A stretch of 64,000 bases of DNA from UBA7985 sp002711265 (GTDB lineage: Bacteria; Pseudomonadota; Alphaproteobacteria; UBA7985), in contig CBFIBS010000006.1 in the NCBI GenBank assembly GCA_965660945.1, positions 1 through 64,000 of the forward strand. The letters are read 5' to 3'. Both the position numbers and the translations under genes were made by a program. Below are positions 43,262-51,890 of the stretch, piece after piece. The notes below the pieces were generated by a model that saw only the letters and a program-made list of their open reading frames with translations, had not been told where the DNA came from and made no database searches. Position 1 is the first letter of the stretch. Every line of letters begins with the position of its first letter.

Positions 43262-43683
43262 GCCGGGATCACCGCAGTGCCGTCGATCTCCACCAGCCAT
43301 TCGGGCCGCGCCAGCGCCTGCACCACCAGCCCAGTCGACACCGGGTACACGCCTTTGATGTACTCGCCCATGGTGCGGTAAACGGCTTCGCGGTGGCGGA
43401 TGTCGGTGATATAGACCACGACCTTGACCAGATGGCTCATGTCGCCCCCGGCTTCTTCGATCAGCTGTTGGATGTTCTGCATCACCCGGTGGGTCTGCTC
43501 GACCGGGTCGTGGCTGTCGATATTCTTCGCGTCGTCGAGGTTCTGCGGGCACTGGCCGCGCAGATAGACCGTGCGTCCGCCCGGTTCCACGACCACTGCC
43601 TGACAGAGGTCGTTGTCGAGGTTCTGCTCGGGGTAGGTCTCTTTGGTGTTGAAACGACGAATGCGGGTGTGAGTGTAGGCCAC
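43258..43683 (-). CDS. RidA family protein without the catalytic arginine
   Basis: The 141-residue protein is a RidA/YjgF trimer-type fold. RidA itself hydrolyses reactive enamine/imine intermediates, using an Arg in a P-A-R-S/T context. The matching segment here reads YPVSTGLVV, so the arginine is replaced by Ser. The rest, VVVYITDIRH and EYIKGVYP, is as expected. It may belong to a RidA subgroup with another activity. It heads the minus-strand set with DUF1028, aldehyde dehydrogenase and LysR genes, opposite the amidohydrolase and facing the 43774 element. Confidence 0.85.
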   Translation of the reverse strand: MAYTHTRIRRFNTKETYPEQNLDNDLCQAVVVEPGGRTVYLRGQCPQNLDDAKNIDSHDPVEQTHRVMQNIQQLIEEAGGDMSHLVKVVVYITDIRHREAVYRTMGEYIKGVYPVSTGLVVQALARPEWLVEIDGTAVIPA

Positions 43684-43773
43684 GGAACGCCTCCCTGCCG
43701 CCGGGGTATTGATCGGATGAACCCGAGTAGGGCGTAAGTCCTGCCCCGAATAAAGAAATCACCGGGACAGCAT

Positions 43774-43802
43774 TGATTAGATTTTCCCTAAGCACAAGCC
43801 GT
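43774..43802. promoter_or_regulatory. Putative LysR operator between the RidA-like and amidohydrolase genes
   Basis: TGATTAGATTTTCCCTAAGC (43774-43793), then ACAAGCCGT, matches the element at 38730 at 17 of 20 core bases and 8 of the next 9 (with one base skipped). It keeps the TTAG-N7-CTAA inverted repeat. It lies 91 bases upstream of the RidA-like start and 119 bases upstream of the amidohydrolase start. Confidence 0.65.
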
Positions 43803-43911
43803 GGCAAACCCGGAGAATTCGAATGTCGCGGCGCTGCGTTCTGTGATCTCATTGCTTTGACCGACGACTGAGCGACCCCTCCCCTCTACCGGCAAGGACG
43901 AGACACACAGC

Positions 43912-45582
43912 ATGGCCCAGACCGCAGATATCCTGATCATCAACGCCCGGGCGCTGACCATGGACCCGGCGGCCCCCACGGCGACCACCATTGCAGTGGC
44001 GGGCAACCGCATCCTCGCCGCCGGTGATTTCGACCCGGACGGGTTTCGGGGGCCGACAACGGAGATCATCGACGCCGGTGGCAAGACCGTCCTGCCCGGC
44101 CTGATCGACAGCCACGTGCACCTGTTCGGCGGTTCCGGAGAGCTGGACTGTCTGAACCTTGCCGAGATCGAGGGCGAGGCTGCCTTCACCGCTGCCGTCC
44201 GCGCTGAAAGCCAGCGCAAGCCAGATGACCCGCTGCTCTATGCCGTCTGCGCCAACTACAATATTCTTGGTCCGGGGCAGAGCGCCGACCGGCACGCGCT
44301 CGACCGGATCATGCCGGATCGCCCGTTCGCGATGATGGCGGCGGATCACCACACGGTCTGGGCCAACACCGCAGCGCTCGAACTGGGCGGTATCCTTCAC
44401 GGGGGGGAGACCGACCCCGGCGCGGAAATCGTCATGGGTACAGACGGGCTGGCGACCGGCCTGCTGCTCGAAACCAGCGCCTTCAGCCCCGTTGTCCGGC
44501 ATACGGCCCACGGTGGCCGCGATTTCCTCGGCTATATCACCGGCGACGACCCCCAGCCGTCCGCGAGCCCGGCGGAACGCGAGCGCGATAAGCAGGCATT
44601 GCGAGAAGGGCTGCGCCACTGCGCCCGCCACGGGCTGACCAGCCTGCACAACATGGACGGCAACCTTTACCAGATGGAGCTGCTGCACGAGCTGGAGCAG
44701 GAAGGCGACCTGCTGTGCCGGGTGCAGATCCCCTGCCACCTGCGCAACACCCACCCGCTGTCCAAGCTCGACGAAGCCCTGCTGATGCGCGAGCGCTATA
44801 CCTCGGCCATGCTCTATTCCGGTCGGGTGAAGATGTTCATGGACGGGGTGATCGACAGCTACACCGCGTTGATGGTCGAGCCCTATCCCGACCGGCCCGA
44901 CACCCACGGGGAGCCGGTGTTCACCCCCGAAGCCTTCAACGAGGCCGCGATCCTCGCCGACTCTCTGGGACTGCAGATCAGCGTGCACTGCTGCGGTGAC
45001 GGCGCGGTGCGGCGGACCCTCGACGGCTACGAGGCCGCGATCAACGCCAACGGCCGCCGCGACAGCCGCCATCGGATCGAACACATCGAGACCATCACCG
45101 ACCCCGATATTCCCCGCTTTGCCGCGCTGGGCGTGGTGGCGTCGATGCAGCCGCTGCACGCGCCGCGGGGCGGGCTGTTCCCACCCATGCCGCCGGGGGT
45201 GATCTTCAGCGACCGGCAGGTGCGCAACGCTTACCCGTGGCAGACCCTGCGCGAGACCGGTGCGACGCTGGCCTTCAGCACCGACTGGCCGATCGTGCCG
45301 GTCGACCCGATGATGACCTTCGCCGCCGCCATGTTCCCCACCCGCCCCGACGACCGCTGGCAGGACCAGCGGCAGAGCCTGCACAACACCGTCGCAGCCT
45401 ACACCCGCGACGGCGCCTATACCGAGTTTGCAGAAGCGGAGAAGGGGCAGATCAAGGCCGGCATGCTGGCCGATCTGGTGTGCCTGTCGGAAAATCTGGA
45501 AGCCGCCGACGAAGCGACCCTGCGCGCGACCCGTGCCGTGGTCACGGTCTGCGATGGCCGGGTGACCCACGACGGGCGATAG
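43912..45582 (+). CDS. YtcJ-like amidohydrolase (amidohydrolase 3 family)
   Basis: The 556-residue metal-dependent hydrolase has DSHVHLFGGS near residue 65 (first metal His pair), HHTVW, the later metal His in HRIEHIE and FSTDWPIVPVDPM with the catalytic Asp. YtcJ/NfdA-type enzymes hydrolyse formamides and other C-N bonds of small molecules; the actual substrate here is unknown. AGGACGAG lies about 9 bases before the ATG. It is divergent from the RidA-like operon and shares its operator region, so it probably serves the same pathway, for example ring or amide opening. Confidence 0.85.
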   Translation: MAQTADILIINARALTMDPAAPTATTIAVAGNRILAAGDFDPDGFRGPTTEIIDAGGKTVLPGLIDSHVHLFGGSGELDCLNLAEIEGEAAFTAAVRAESQRKPDDPLLYAVCANYNILGPGQSADRHALDRIMPDRPFAMMAADHHTVWANTAALELGGILHGGETDPGAEIVMGTDGLATGLLLETSAFSPVVRHTAHGGRDFLGYITGDDPQPSASPAERERDKQALREGLRHCARHGLTSLHNMDGNLYQMELLHELEQEGDLLCRVQIPCHLRNTHPLSKLDEALLMRERYTSAMLYSGRVKMFMDGVIDSYTALMVEPYPDRPDTHGEPVFTPEAFNEAAILADSLGLQISVHCCGDGAVRRTLDGYEAAINANGRRDSRHRIEHIETITDPDIPRFAALGVVASMQPLHAPRGGLFPPMPPGVIFSDRQVRNAYPWQTLRETGATLAFSTDWPIVPVDPMMTFAAAMFPTRPDDRWQDQRQSLHNTVAAYTRDGAYTEFAEAEKGQIKAGMLADLVCLSENLEAADEATLRATRAVVTVCDGRVTHDGR

Positions 45583-45647
45583 TGAACGATGGCGCTATCC
45601 TCGTCGCTGACAGGTAACCGGTCAGCAGTGTCTTCCGTACGAGATGA

Positions 45648-47195
45648 CTATTCCCACTCGATGGTCCCGGGTGGCTTGGTGGTGATGTCATAGACCACGC
45701 GGTTGATGCCCCGGACTTCGTTGACAATCCGCGTCGCGACCCGCCCCAGAAACGCCGGCTCGAAGGGGTAGACGTCCGCCGTCATGCCATCCACCGACGT
45801 GACCGCGCGCAGGCCGCAAACGCTCTCGTAGGTCCGGCCATCGCCCATCACGCCCACGGTCTTGACCGGCAGCAGCACGGCAAAGGCCTGCCAGATTTCG
45901 TCGTACAGTCCCGCCTTGCGGATTTCCTCGATATAGATTGCGTCAGCCTCACGCAGGATATCGGCGCGCTCAGCGGTAATCTCGCCCGGGATGCGGATCG
46001 CCAGCCCGGGGCCGGGGAAGGGGTGCCGGCCAACCAGCGAGTGGGGCATACCCATCTCCCGCCCCAGCGCCCGCACCTCGTCCTTGAACAGCAGGCGGAA
46101 GGGCTCAACCAGTTCGAGGTTCATCCGGTCGGGCAGGCCGCCGACGTTGTGGTGCGACTTGATGGTGACAGACGGGCCGCCGGTCACCGATACGCTTTCG
46201 ATCACGTCGGGGTAGAGCGTGCCCTGAGCGAGGAAGGACGCGCCTTCGATCTTTTTGGCCTCGGCCTCGAACACGTCGATGAACAGGCCGCCGATGGTCT
46301 TGCGTTTGGTCTCCGGGTCGCTAATCCCATCGAGCGCGCCGAGGAAGGTGTCGCTCGCGTCCACGTGCACCAACGGGATGTTGTAGGTATCGCGGAACAG
46401 CGTCACCACGTCCTCGGCCTCGTTCTTCCGCAGCAGGCCATGATCGACGAAAATGCACGTGAGGCGGTCGCCGATGGCTTCGTGGATCAGGACGGCCGCG
46501 ACCGAGGAATCGACACCGCCGGAGAGGCCGCAGATCACCCGCTTGTCGCCGACCTGCTCCCGGATTGCGGCGATGGCCTCGTCGCGGAAAGCGGCCATGG
46601 ACCAGTCCGGGGTCAGCCCTGCGACCCGGGTCAGGAAATTGCGGATCAGCCCGGCCCCGTCCGGGGTGTGGTGAACCTCCGGGTGGAACTGCACGGCGTA
46701 GCGTCGCTGTCCGGGGTTTTCAACCACCGCGAAAGGCGCGCCTTCGGAGGCTGCGACCACGCGCCAGCCGGAGGCCAGCGCCGTGACCTTGTCGCCGTGG
46801 GACATCCAGACCGGGTAGTCGCCGCCCTTCTCCCACAGCCCGTCGAACAGGGCGCAGTCCTCGGTCACGCGCACGTCGGCGCGGCCGAATTCGTGGGTCT
46901 CGCCGCGGCTCACGGTGCCGCCGGTTTCGTGCATCAGCGCCTGCTGCCCGTAGCAGATCCCGAGCATGGGCAGGTCGCTGGCGTGCACGCTCGCCGGGAT
47001 TGTGGGTGCTTCGTCATCGAGCACGGAGGCCGGGCCGCCGCTCAGAATTACCGCCGCCGCGCCGAAGTCGTTAAACCGCGCGGGGTCGGCGTTGTAGGGG
47101 ATGATTTCGCTGTAAAAGCCCGCTTCGCGCACGCGGCGCGCGATCAGCTGTGTGACCTGTGAACCGAAATCGACGATCAGAACCCGATTGGACAC
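45648..47195 (-). CDS. guaA: GMP synthase (glutamine-hydrolysing)
   Basis: GuaA turns XMP into GMP. The 515-residue protein has an N-terminal class I glutamine amidotransferase domain (Cys in GICYGQQALM, His-Pro-Glu in FHPEVHHT), an ATP pyrophosphatase P-loop SGGVDSS near residue 225, and the C-terminal dimer domain ending TKPPGTIEWE. The GTG at 47195 is the start: AGAAGGGG lies 6 bases upstream, and the longer frame upstream is AT-rich leader. It is 37 bases after guaB, forming a guaBA operon on the minus strand. Confidence 0.97.
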   Translation of the reverse strand: MSNRVLIVDFGSQVTQLIARRVREAGFYSEIIPYNADPARFNDFGAAAVILSGGPASVLDDEAPTIPASVHASDLPMLGICYGQQALMHETGGTVSRGETHEFGRADVRVTEDCALFDGLWEKGGDYPVWMSHGDKVTALASGWRVVAASEGAPFAVVENPGQRRYAVQFHPEVHHTPDGAGLIRNFLTRVAGLTPDWSMAAFRDEAIAAIREQVGDKRVICGLSGGVDSSVAAVLIHEAIGDRLTCIFVDHGLLRKNEAEDVVTLFRDTYNIPLVHVDASDTFLGALDGISDPETKRKTIGGLFIDVFEAEAKKIEGASFLAQGTLYPDVIESVSVTGGPSVTIKSHHNVGGLPDRMNLELVEPFRLLFKDEVRALGREMGMPHSLVGRHPFPGPGLAIRIPGEITAERADILREADAIYIEEIRKAGLYDEIWQAFAVLLPVKTVGVMGDGRTYESVCGLRAVTSVDGMTADVYPFEPAFLGRVATRIVNEVRGINRVVYDITTKPPGTIEWE

Positions 47196-47232
47196 CGATG
47201 ACCCCTTCTTCTTTTTGTTTTCGTACGCTGGT

Positions 47233-48696
47233 TTAGTTCTGACGCGCGTAATTGGGCGCATCCTTGGTGATGGAAACATCGTGGACGTGGGATTCCCGCA
47301 GGCCCGCCGCCGTGATCTTCAGGAAGCTGCAGTTCCGCTGCATCTCTTCGATCGTGCCATTGCCGGTGTAGCCCATGGCGGCGCGCAGGCCACCGACGAG
47401 CTGGTGCAGGATCGCGTTGGCCGGACCCTTGTAGGGCACACGGCCCTCGATGCCCTCGGGCACCATTTTCAGCTCGGAGCTGACTTCAGCCTGGAAGTAA
47501 CGGTCCGCCGAGCCGCGCGCCATGGCGCCCAGCGAGCCCATGCCGCGATAGGATTTGTAGGACCGGCCCTGATAGAGGAACACTTCGCCCGGCGCCTCGT
47601 CGGTTCCGGCGAGCAGCGACCCGACCATGCAGGCCGAAGCACCGCCGGCGATGGCCTTGGCAATGTCGCCGCTGGTCTTGATGCCGCCGTCGGCAATCAC
47701 CGGAATGTCGTGGTCCCGGGCGGCTTCCACGGCGTCAACCACCGCCGTCAGTTGCGGCACGCCAACCCCGGCGACAATCCTTGTGGTGCAGATCGTGCCC
47801 GGCCCGATGCCGACCTTTACGCCGTCTGCGCCCGCGTCGATCAGCGCTCGGGCGCCGTCAGCGGTAGCGATGTTGCCGCCGATGACGTCGGCCTCGTTGG
47901 ACAGGCGCTTGATGGCGCTGACCTGGTTCAGCACACCCTCCGAGTGACCGTGGGCGGTATCGACGATGATGGCATCCACGCCGGCGTCGAGCAGGGCCTC
48001 GGCCCGGCGCAGGCCGTCGTCCCCCACGCCGGTCGCAGCGGCAACTTTGAGCCGCCCTTGCGCATCCTTGGTGGCGTTGGGGTGATTCTGAGCCTTTTCG
48101 ATGTCTTTGACCGTGATCAGGCCGACGCAGCGGAAGGCGTCGTCGACGACCAGCAGCTTTTCGATCCGGTGCTGGTGGAGCAGGCGCTCGGCCTCGTCCC
48201 GCTCGCAGCCTTCCGTCACGGTGATCAGGTTCTGGTGGGTCATCAGTTCGGCGACCGTCTGGCGCTGGTCACGGGCGAAGCGCACGTCGCGGTTGGTCAG
48301 GATACCGACCAGCTTTTCGCTGCCCGGTTCCACCACCGGAATGCCGCTGATCCGGTGCTGCTGCATGAGCAGCATGGCGTCAGCCAGCGTTGCACCCGGA
48401 TTGATCGTCACCGGGTTGATGACCATGCCGGACTCATACTTCTTTACGGTCAGGACGGCGGCGGCCTGCTCTTCGATGCTGAGGTTCTTGTGCACGACGC
48501 CGATGCCGCCCGCCTGCGCCATGGTGATGGCCATTGGCGCTTCGGTGACCGTGTCCATCGCCGCCGACATCAGCGGGATGCCCACACTGATGCTGCGCGA
48601 AATGCGGGTGCTGGTCTGGGTTTCGAGCGGGACGACCTCCGAGCGCTGGGGCTGGAGCAGTACGTCGTCAAAGGTGAGAGCGTCACGAATTCGCAT
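47233..48696 (-). CDS. guaB: Inosine-5'-monophosphate dehydrogenase
   Basis: GuaB oxidises IMP to XMP, the committed step to GMP. The 487-residue protein has the TIM barrel interrupted by a tandem CBS domain pair (about residues 95-205), the IMP-binding GPGTICTTRIVAGVG loop with the catalytic Cys, and the mobile flap RYFQAEV region (residues 395-430). Full length and typical. It lies 92 bases after rlmE and just before guaA. Confidence 0.97.
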   Translation of the reverse strand: MRIRDALTFDDVLLQPQRSEVVPLETQTSTRISRSISVGIPLMSAAMDTVTEAPMAITMAQAGGIGVVHKNLSIEEQAAAVLTVKKYESGMVINPVTINPGATLADAMLLMQQHRISGIPVVEPGSEKLVGILTNRDVRFARDQRQTVAELMTHQNLITVTEGCERDEAERLLHQHRIEKLLVVDDAFRCVGLITVKDIEKAQNHPNATKDAQGRLKVAAATGVGDDGLRRAEALLDAGVDAIIVDTAHGHSEGVLNQVSAIKRLSNEADVIGGNIATADGARALIDAGADGVKVGIGPGTICTTRIVAGVGVPQLTAVVDAVEAARDHDIPVIADGGIKTSGDIAKAIAGGASACMVGSLLAGTDEAPGEVFLYQGRSYKSYRGMGSLGAMARGSADRYFQAEVSSELKMVPEGIEGRVPYKGPANAILHQLVGGLRAAMGYTGNGTIEEMQRNCSFLKITAAGLRESHVHDVSITKDAPNYARQN

Positions 48697-48788
48697 GGGA
48701 AAAGGTCCTTGCCCTTTTCTTTGTCAGCCTAGGGCAAAGACCGCGGCTGGAGAACCCGCAACTGTGGAACCTGTGGGTTGAGCGCTGA

Positions 48789-49550
48789 TTATGACTCGCT
48801 GGCGTCGTCGGCCGCGTCAGCTGTCGCTTCCACAGGGCGTCCGCGATAGCCGTTCGCGGCAATATAGGCCTCCGAGCTGTCGCTGCGGCTCGCCGGGGGC
48901 TTGATCACCCGCACTTTGTCGAAGCACTGCGCCAGCTGTTTCTGCAGCTCGCCCTGCGCCCCACCCTGCAGGATCTTGACGACGAACCAGCCGCCCGGGG
49001 CCAGCACCTCATGGGCGAAATCCAGCGAAATCTCGATCAGTGCGATGATGCGCAGGTGGTCGGTCGTCTTGTGCCCGGTCGACGACGCGGCCATGTCGGA
49101 AAGCACGATATCGGCCTGCGCGCCGTCGAGCAGTTCCCGCACCCGGTCGAGGTCATCCGGCTCGCGCACGTCGCCCTCGATCACCTGCGCGCCGGCCACC
49201 GGCTCGGTCGGCAGCAGGTCGATGCCCACGACCTTGCCCTCGCCGCAGTAACGCACGGCCACCTGCAGCCAGCCGCCCGGGGCGCAGCCGAGGTCGACGA
49301 CCCGCTTGCCCGGATTGAGGAACTTCAGCTTGTCGTTGATCTCAAGCAGCTTGTAGGCCGCTCGACCGCGGTAGCCGTCCCGCTTGGCTGCGGCGACGTA
49401 GGGGTCGTTCAGCTGCCGCTGCAGCCAGCGCGTCGACGAGTTCTTCCGCCCACGCGCCGACTTCACCCGCACGGCGAGATCACGGCTCTGCCCCGGGGGG
49501 CCACCGCTGCGCCCTGAACTGCCGGTGCGTTTGGGCTTGTACTCAGCCAT
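48789..49550 (-). CDS. rlmE: 23S rRNA 2'-O-methyltransferase RlmE (FtsJ/RrmJ)
   Basis: RlmE methylates U2552 of 23S rRNA in the peptidyl transferase centre. The 253-residue protein has an N-terminal basic arm (about 45 residues) before the core, the AdoMet-binding motif VDLGCAPGGWLQVA, and the catalytic Asp in VLSDMAAS with the later Lys in WFVVKILQG. The extra N-terminal arm and the acidic C-terminus (EATADAADDASES) make it longer than the E. coli protein. The start overlaps the upstream ppx stop by one base (TGATG). Confidence 0.93.
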   Translation of the reverse strand: MAEYKPKRTGSSGRSGGPPGQSRDLAVRVKSARGRKNSSTRWLQRQLNDPYVAAAKRDGYRGRAAYKLLEINDKLKFLNPGKRVVDLGCAPGGWLQVAVRYCGEGKVVGIDLLPTEPVAGAQVIEGDVREPDDLDRVRELLDGAQADIVLSDMAASSTGHKTTDHLRIIALIEISLDFAHEVLAPGGWFVVKILQGGAQGELQKQLAQCFDKVRVIKPPASRSDSSEAYIAANGYRGRPVEATADAADDASES

Positions 49551-50761
49551 CAGTCAGATCCCTTCGCGGCCGTTGACTTGCGGTTGCGTGCGCGTGGCCG
49601 GCGGCGACGGCCCGGCATTTTGCCCTGCATCATCCGCAGTAGCATGCCTTCGCGCAGACCTCGGTCCGCCACCGAGAGCTGCGGCACGGACCACAGCGTG
49701 GTCAGCCCCTCGAGCACTGCACAGCCCGGCAGTACCAGATCAGAGCGCCCACGGCCGATGCAGCCGAGTGTAGCCCGGCTCTCATTATCACGGGCGCGGA
49801 GGTCGTTGATCACGGCTTGGGTATCGCTCACCGACATGACCCTGCCATCAACCTGATTGCGGTCGTAGGTCGGCAGCTTCAGATGAAGCCCGGCGACCGT
49901 GGTAATGGTGCCGCTGGTGCCGACCATCTGCACTTCACCGCGATCGATGGCGTCGACGATGCCGTGACGCTTGGAAAAGGCTTTAAACGCTCTCTTGGTT
50001 TCGCGTGCGATCAGGTCGAAATTACTCTCAGACAGCTCCATGCCATCACTGTATTTTTCCGCCAGAGTCACCACACCCAAGGGCACCGAGCGGCTGGCGA
50101 GCACGCGGGGCCGATCTCCGGTGGTATCGATCCAAGAAACTTCGGTCGAACCACCGCCGATGTCGAACACCAGAGCGCGCGGCGTCGAGCCGTCGAGCAG
50201 GGATGCGCAGCCGGCGAGGCCGATGGCGGCCTCTTCCTGCCCTGAAATCAAGCGCAGTTTGAGGCCGGTTTCCTTCTCTACACGGCTGACGAAGTCCGGG
50301 TAGTTCGTGGCCTGGCGACAGGCTTCCGTTGCAACCGCATCGACGCGGGTTGCGCCTTGCCGCCGGATCTTGCCTGCGCAGATGCTTAGGGCGGCAACGG
50401 TGCGCTCCATGGCTTTTTCCGATAGACTGCCGTGCTGTCCCAGACCTTCCCCCAGCCGAACGATACGGGAAAAAGCGTCAATAACGGTAAAGGATTGCTG
50501 GCGGTCTTTGGTGTTGGGGCGAGCGATGAGCAGGCGGCAGTTATTGGTGCCGAGATCCACGGCAGCATAAACGGGGACTGCGTTGCGGCCACCACCACGG
50601 CGGGCATTTTTCCCCTTGGCGCGCGTCGCGTCGCCTTTTGCCTTGCCCGGTTCGGCGCCACTGCTGGCATCGCTCCGGGTTATCCCCTTAGGACTGCGTC
50701 GGCGACGGTTACGTCGGCTCGACGCGTCTTTTTCTAAGGGGGCAGTCTGCGCATCGGACAT
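49550..50761 (-). CDS. ppx: Ppx/GppA family phosphatase
   Basis: Members hydrolyse polyphosphate or pppGpp to ppGpp. The 403-residue protein begins with a basic, low-complexity arm of about 60 residues (RRNRRRRSPKG) before the actin-like fold, whose phosphate-binding loops AAVDLGTNNCRLLIA and FDIGGGSTEVSW are clear. The C-terminus is also basic (KMPGRRRRPRARNRKSTAAK). Basic ends at both sides may bind nucleic acid or polyphosphate. Which of the two activities dominates cannot be told. It is coupled to rlmE. Confidence 0.88.
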   Translation of the reverse strand: MSDAQTAPLEKDASSRRNRRRRSPKGITRSDASSGAEPGKAKGDATRAKGKNARRGGGRNAVPVYAAVDLGTNNCRLLIARPNTKDRQQSFTVIDAFSRIVRLGEGLGQHGSLSEKAMERTVAALSICAGKIRRQGATRVDAVATEACRQATNYPDFVSRVEKETGLKLRLISGQEEAAIGLAGCASLLDGSTPRALVFDIGGGSTEVSWIDTTGDRPRVLASRSVPLGVVTLAEKYSDGMELSESNFDLIARETKRAFKAFSKRHGIVDAIDRGEVQMVGTSGTITTVAGLHLKLPTYDRNQVDGRVMSVSDTQAVINDLRARDNESRATLGCIGRGRSDLVLPGCAVLEGLTTLWSVPQLSVADRGLREGMLLRMMQGKMPGRRRRPRARNRKSTAAKGSD

Positions 50762-50872
50762 GCGTGCGCCCCCAGATCGTTGTCTTTGCGATCATTCCGC
50801 AAAACTTGATTTGAGTGTTGCACGGGAATTCGGGGCAGGTAAAGGGCCGACTTCGCCCGGCGACGGCCTGAT

Positions 50873-51844
50873 CTAATCCTGTGGGCCTAGGTGCCGCTTA
50901 CCTTTCTTTGCCGCCAGCAAAATCTGTTTCAGGCGTTCGACACTGGACGCTCGGGTGCGATCAAATGAATGATCATCGGCGCAGTTCGGGCAGGAATAGC
51001 CCGCCTTGAAACGCGGGTCCTCGAACTGGTCCGGTCGGACTGGCATCCGGCAAACGGGGCAGGATATATGCCCGCCGGGCTCGAGGTTTCTGTCCAGCGC
51101 CACCCGGTCATCGAAGACATAGCAGTCTCCGTCCCAGAGGTTGGTTTCTGCCGTGGTTTCCTGAAAGTAGCGCAGGATCCCGCCCTTGAGCTGGAACACC
51201 TGATCGAAGCCCTGCGCCTTCATATAGACACTGGCCTTCTCGCAGCGGATTCCGCCGGTGCAGAACATGGCAACCTTCTTGCCCTCCTGTCCGCGAAGCT
51301 GCTCCTCGACAAAGGCCGGAAATTCGCTGAACGACACATTGCCCGGGTCGATCGCGCCGGGGAAGGTGCCGACCTTGGTCTCGAACGAATTGCGGGTATC
51401 GATGATGAGCGTGTCAGGATCGCTGATCAATTCGTTCCATTCATCTGGGCCGAGATGCGCGCCTCCTTTACCTTCAAGCGGTGTAGCCTCAGGGGTCTTG
51501 AAGGTCACGATTTCCTTTTTCACTTGAACCTTGAGCTTGCGAAAGATCGGTCTATCCACACGGGACCACGTCGGATCGAACCCCGCGTCCAGTCCGATCT
51601 CGGCTGACAGGCATCCGAGGGTCTGGGCCAGCATGTCCTGGGTGGGCGCGCAGAGGGTGCCGTTCGCGCCTTCCTCGGCGACCAGGATGGTGCCGTAGAC
51701 CGGATCTTTGCCGATGGCACTGACAATGGTCGCCTTTACTGCGTCCGGGTCTGTGACCCGGGCAAAGCCGTAAAAGGTCCCGACCCACCAATCGGAATTG
51801 GTGTGACTTACTTTCGGCGTTGCCCAGCTGTTGGGAAAATCCAT
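50873..51844 (-). CDS. trhO: tRNA uridine(34) hydroxylase TrhO (rhodanese domain)
   Basis: TrhO makes 5-hydroxyuridine at the wobble position of tRNA using oxygen. The 323-residue protein (ATG at 51844) has an N-terminal acylphosphatase-like domain (TFYGFARV), a central rhodanese domain with catalytic Cys in FCTGGIRCEKASV, and a C-terminal zinc-like cysteine cluster (CPVCRMPV and CPNCADD). This order is the TrhO/YceA pattern. It is followed by ppx after 111 bases on the same strand. Confidence 0.92.
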   Translation of the reverse strand: MDFPNSWATPKVSHTNSDWWVGTFYGFARVTDPDAVKATIVSAIGKDPVYGTILVAEEGANGTLCAPTQDMLAQTLGCLSAEIGLDAGFDPTWSRVDRPIFRKLKVQVKKEIVTFKTPEATPLEGKGGAHLGPDEWNELISDPDTLIIDTRNSFETKVGTFPGAIDPGNVSFSEFPAFVEEQLRGQEGKKVAMFCTGGIRCEKASVYMKAQGFDQVFQLKGGILRYFQETTAETNLWDGDCYVFDDRVALDRNLEPGGHISCPVCRMPVRPDQFEDPRFKAGYSCPNCADDHSFDRTRASSVERLKQILLAAKKGKRHLGPQD

Positions 51845-51890
51845 GGCGTTCGACCCGGGGGTGGAGAAGTGGTCTCGTGTTGCGTGCGCG

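Noticed and set aside
43849..45570. Long open frame on the minus strand opposite the amidohydrolase gene (similar antisense frames at 14363-16063 and 24205-25614).
   Set aside because: High GC content gives long antisense frames. The translations are low-complexity and show no family motifs, while the opposite strand encodes recognisable proteins.
45606..45626. GCTGAC/GTCAGC inverted repeat between the convergent amidohydrolase and guaA genes, considered as a terminator.
   Set aside because: Only 6 bp with a 9-base loop and no T-run on either strand.
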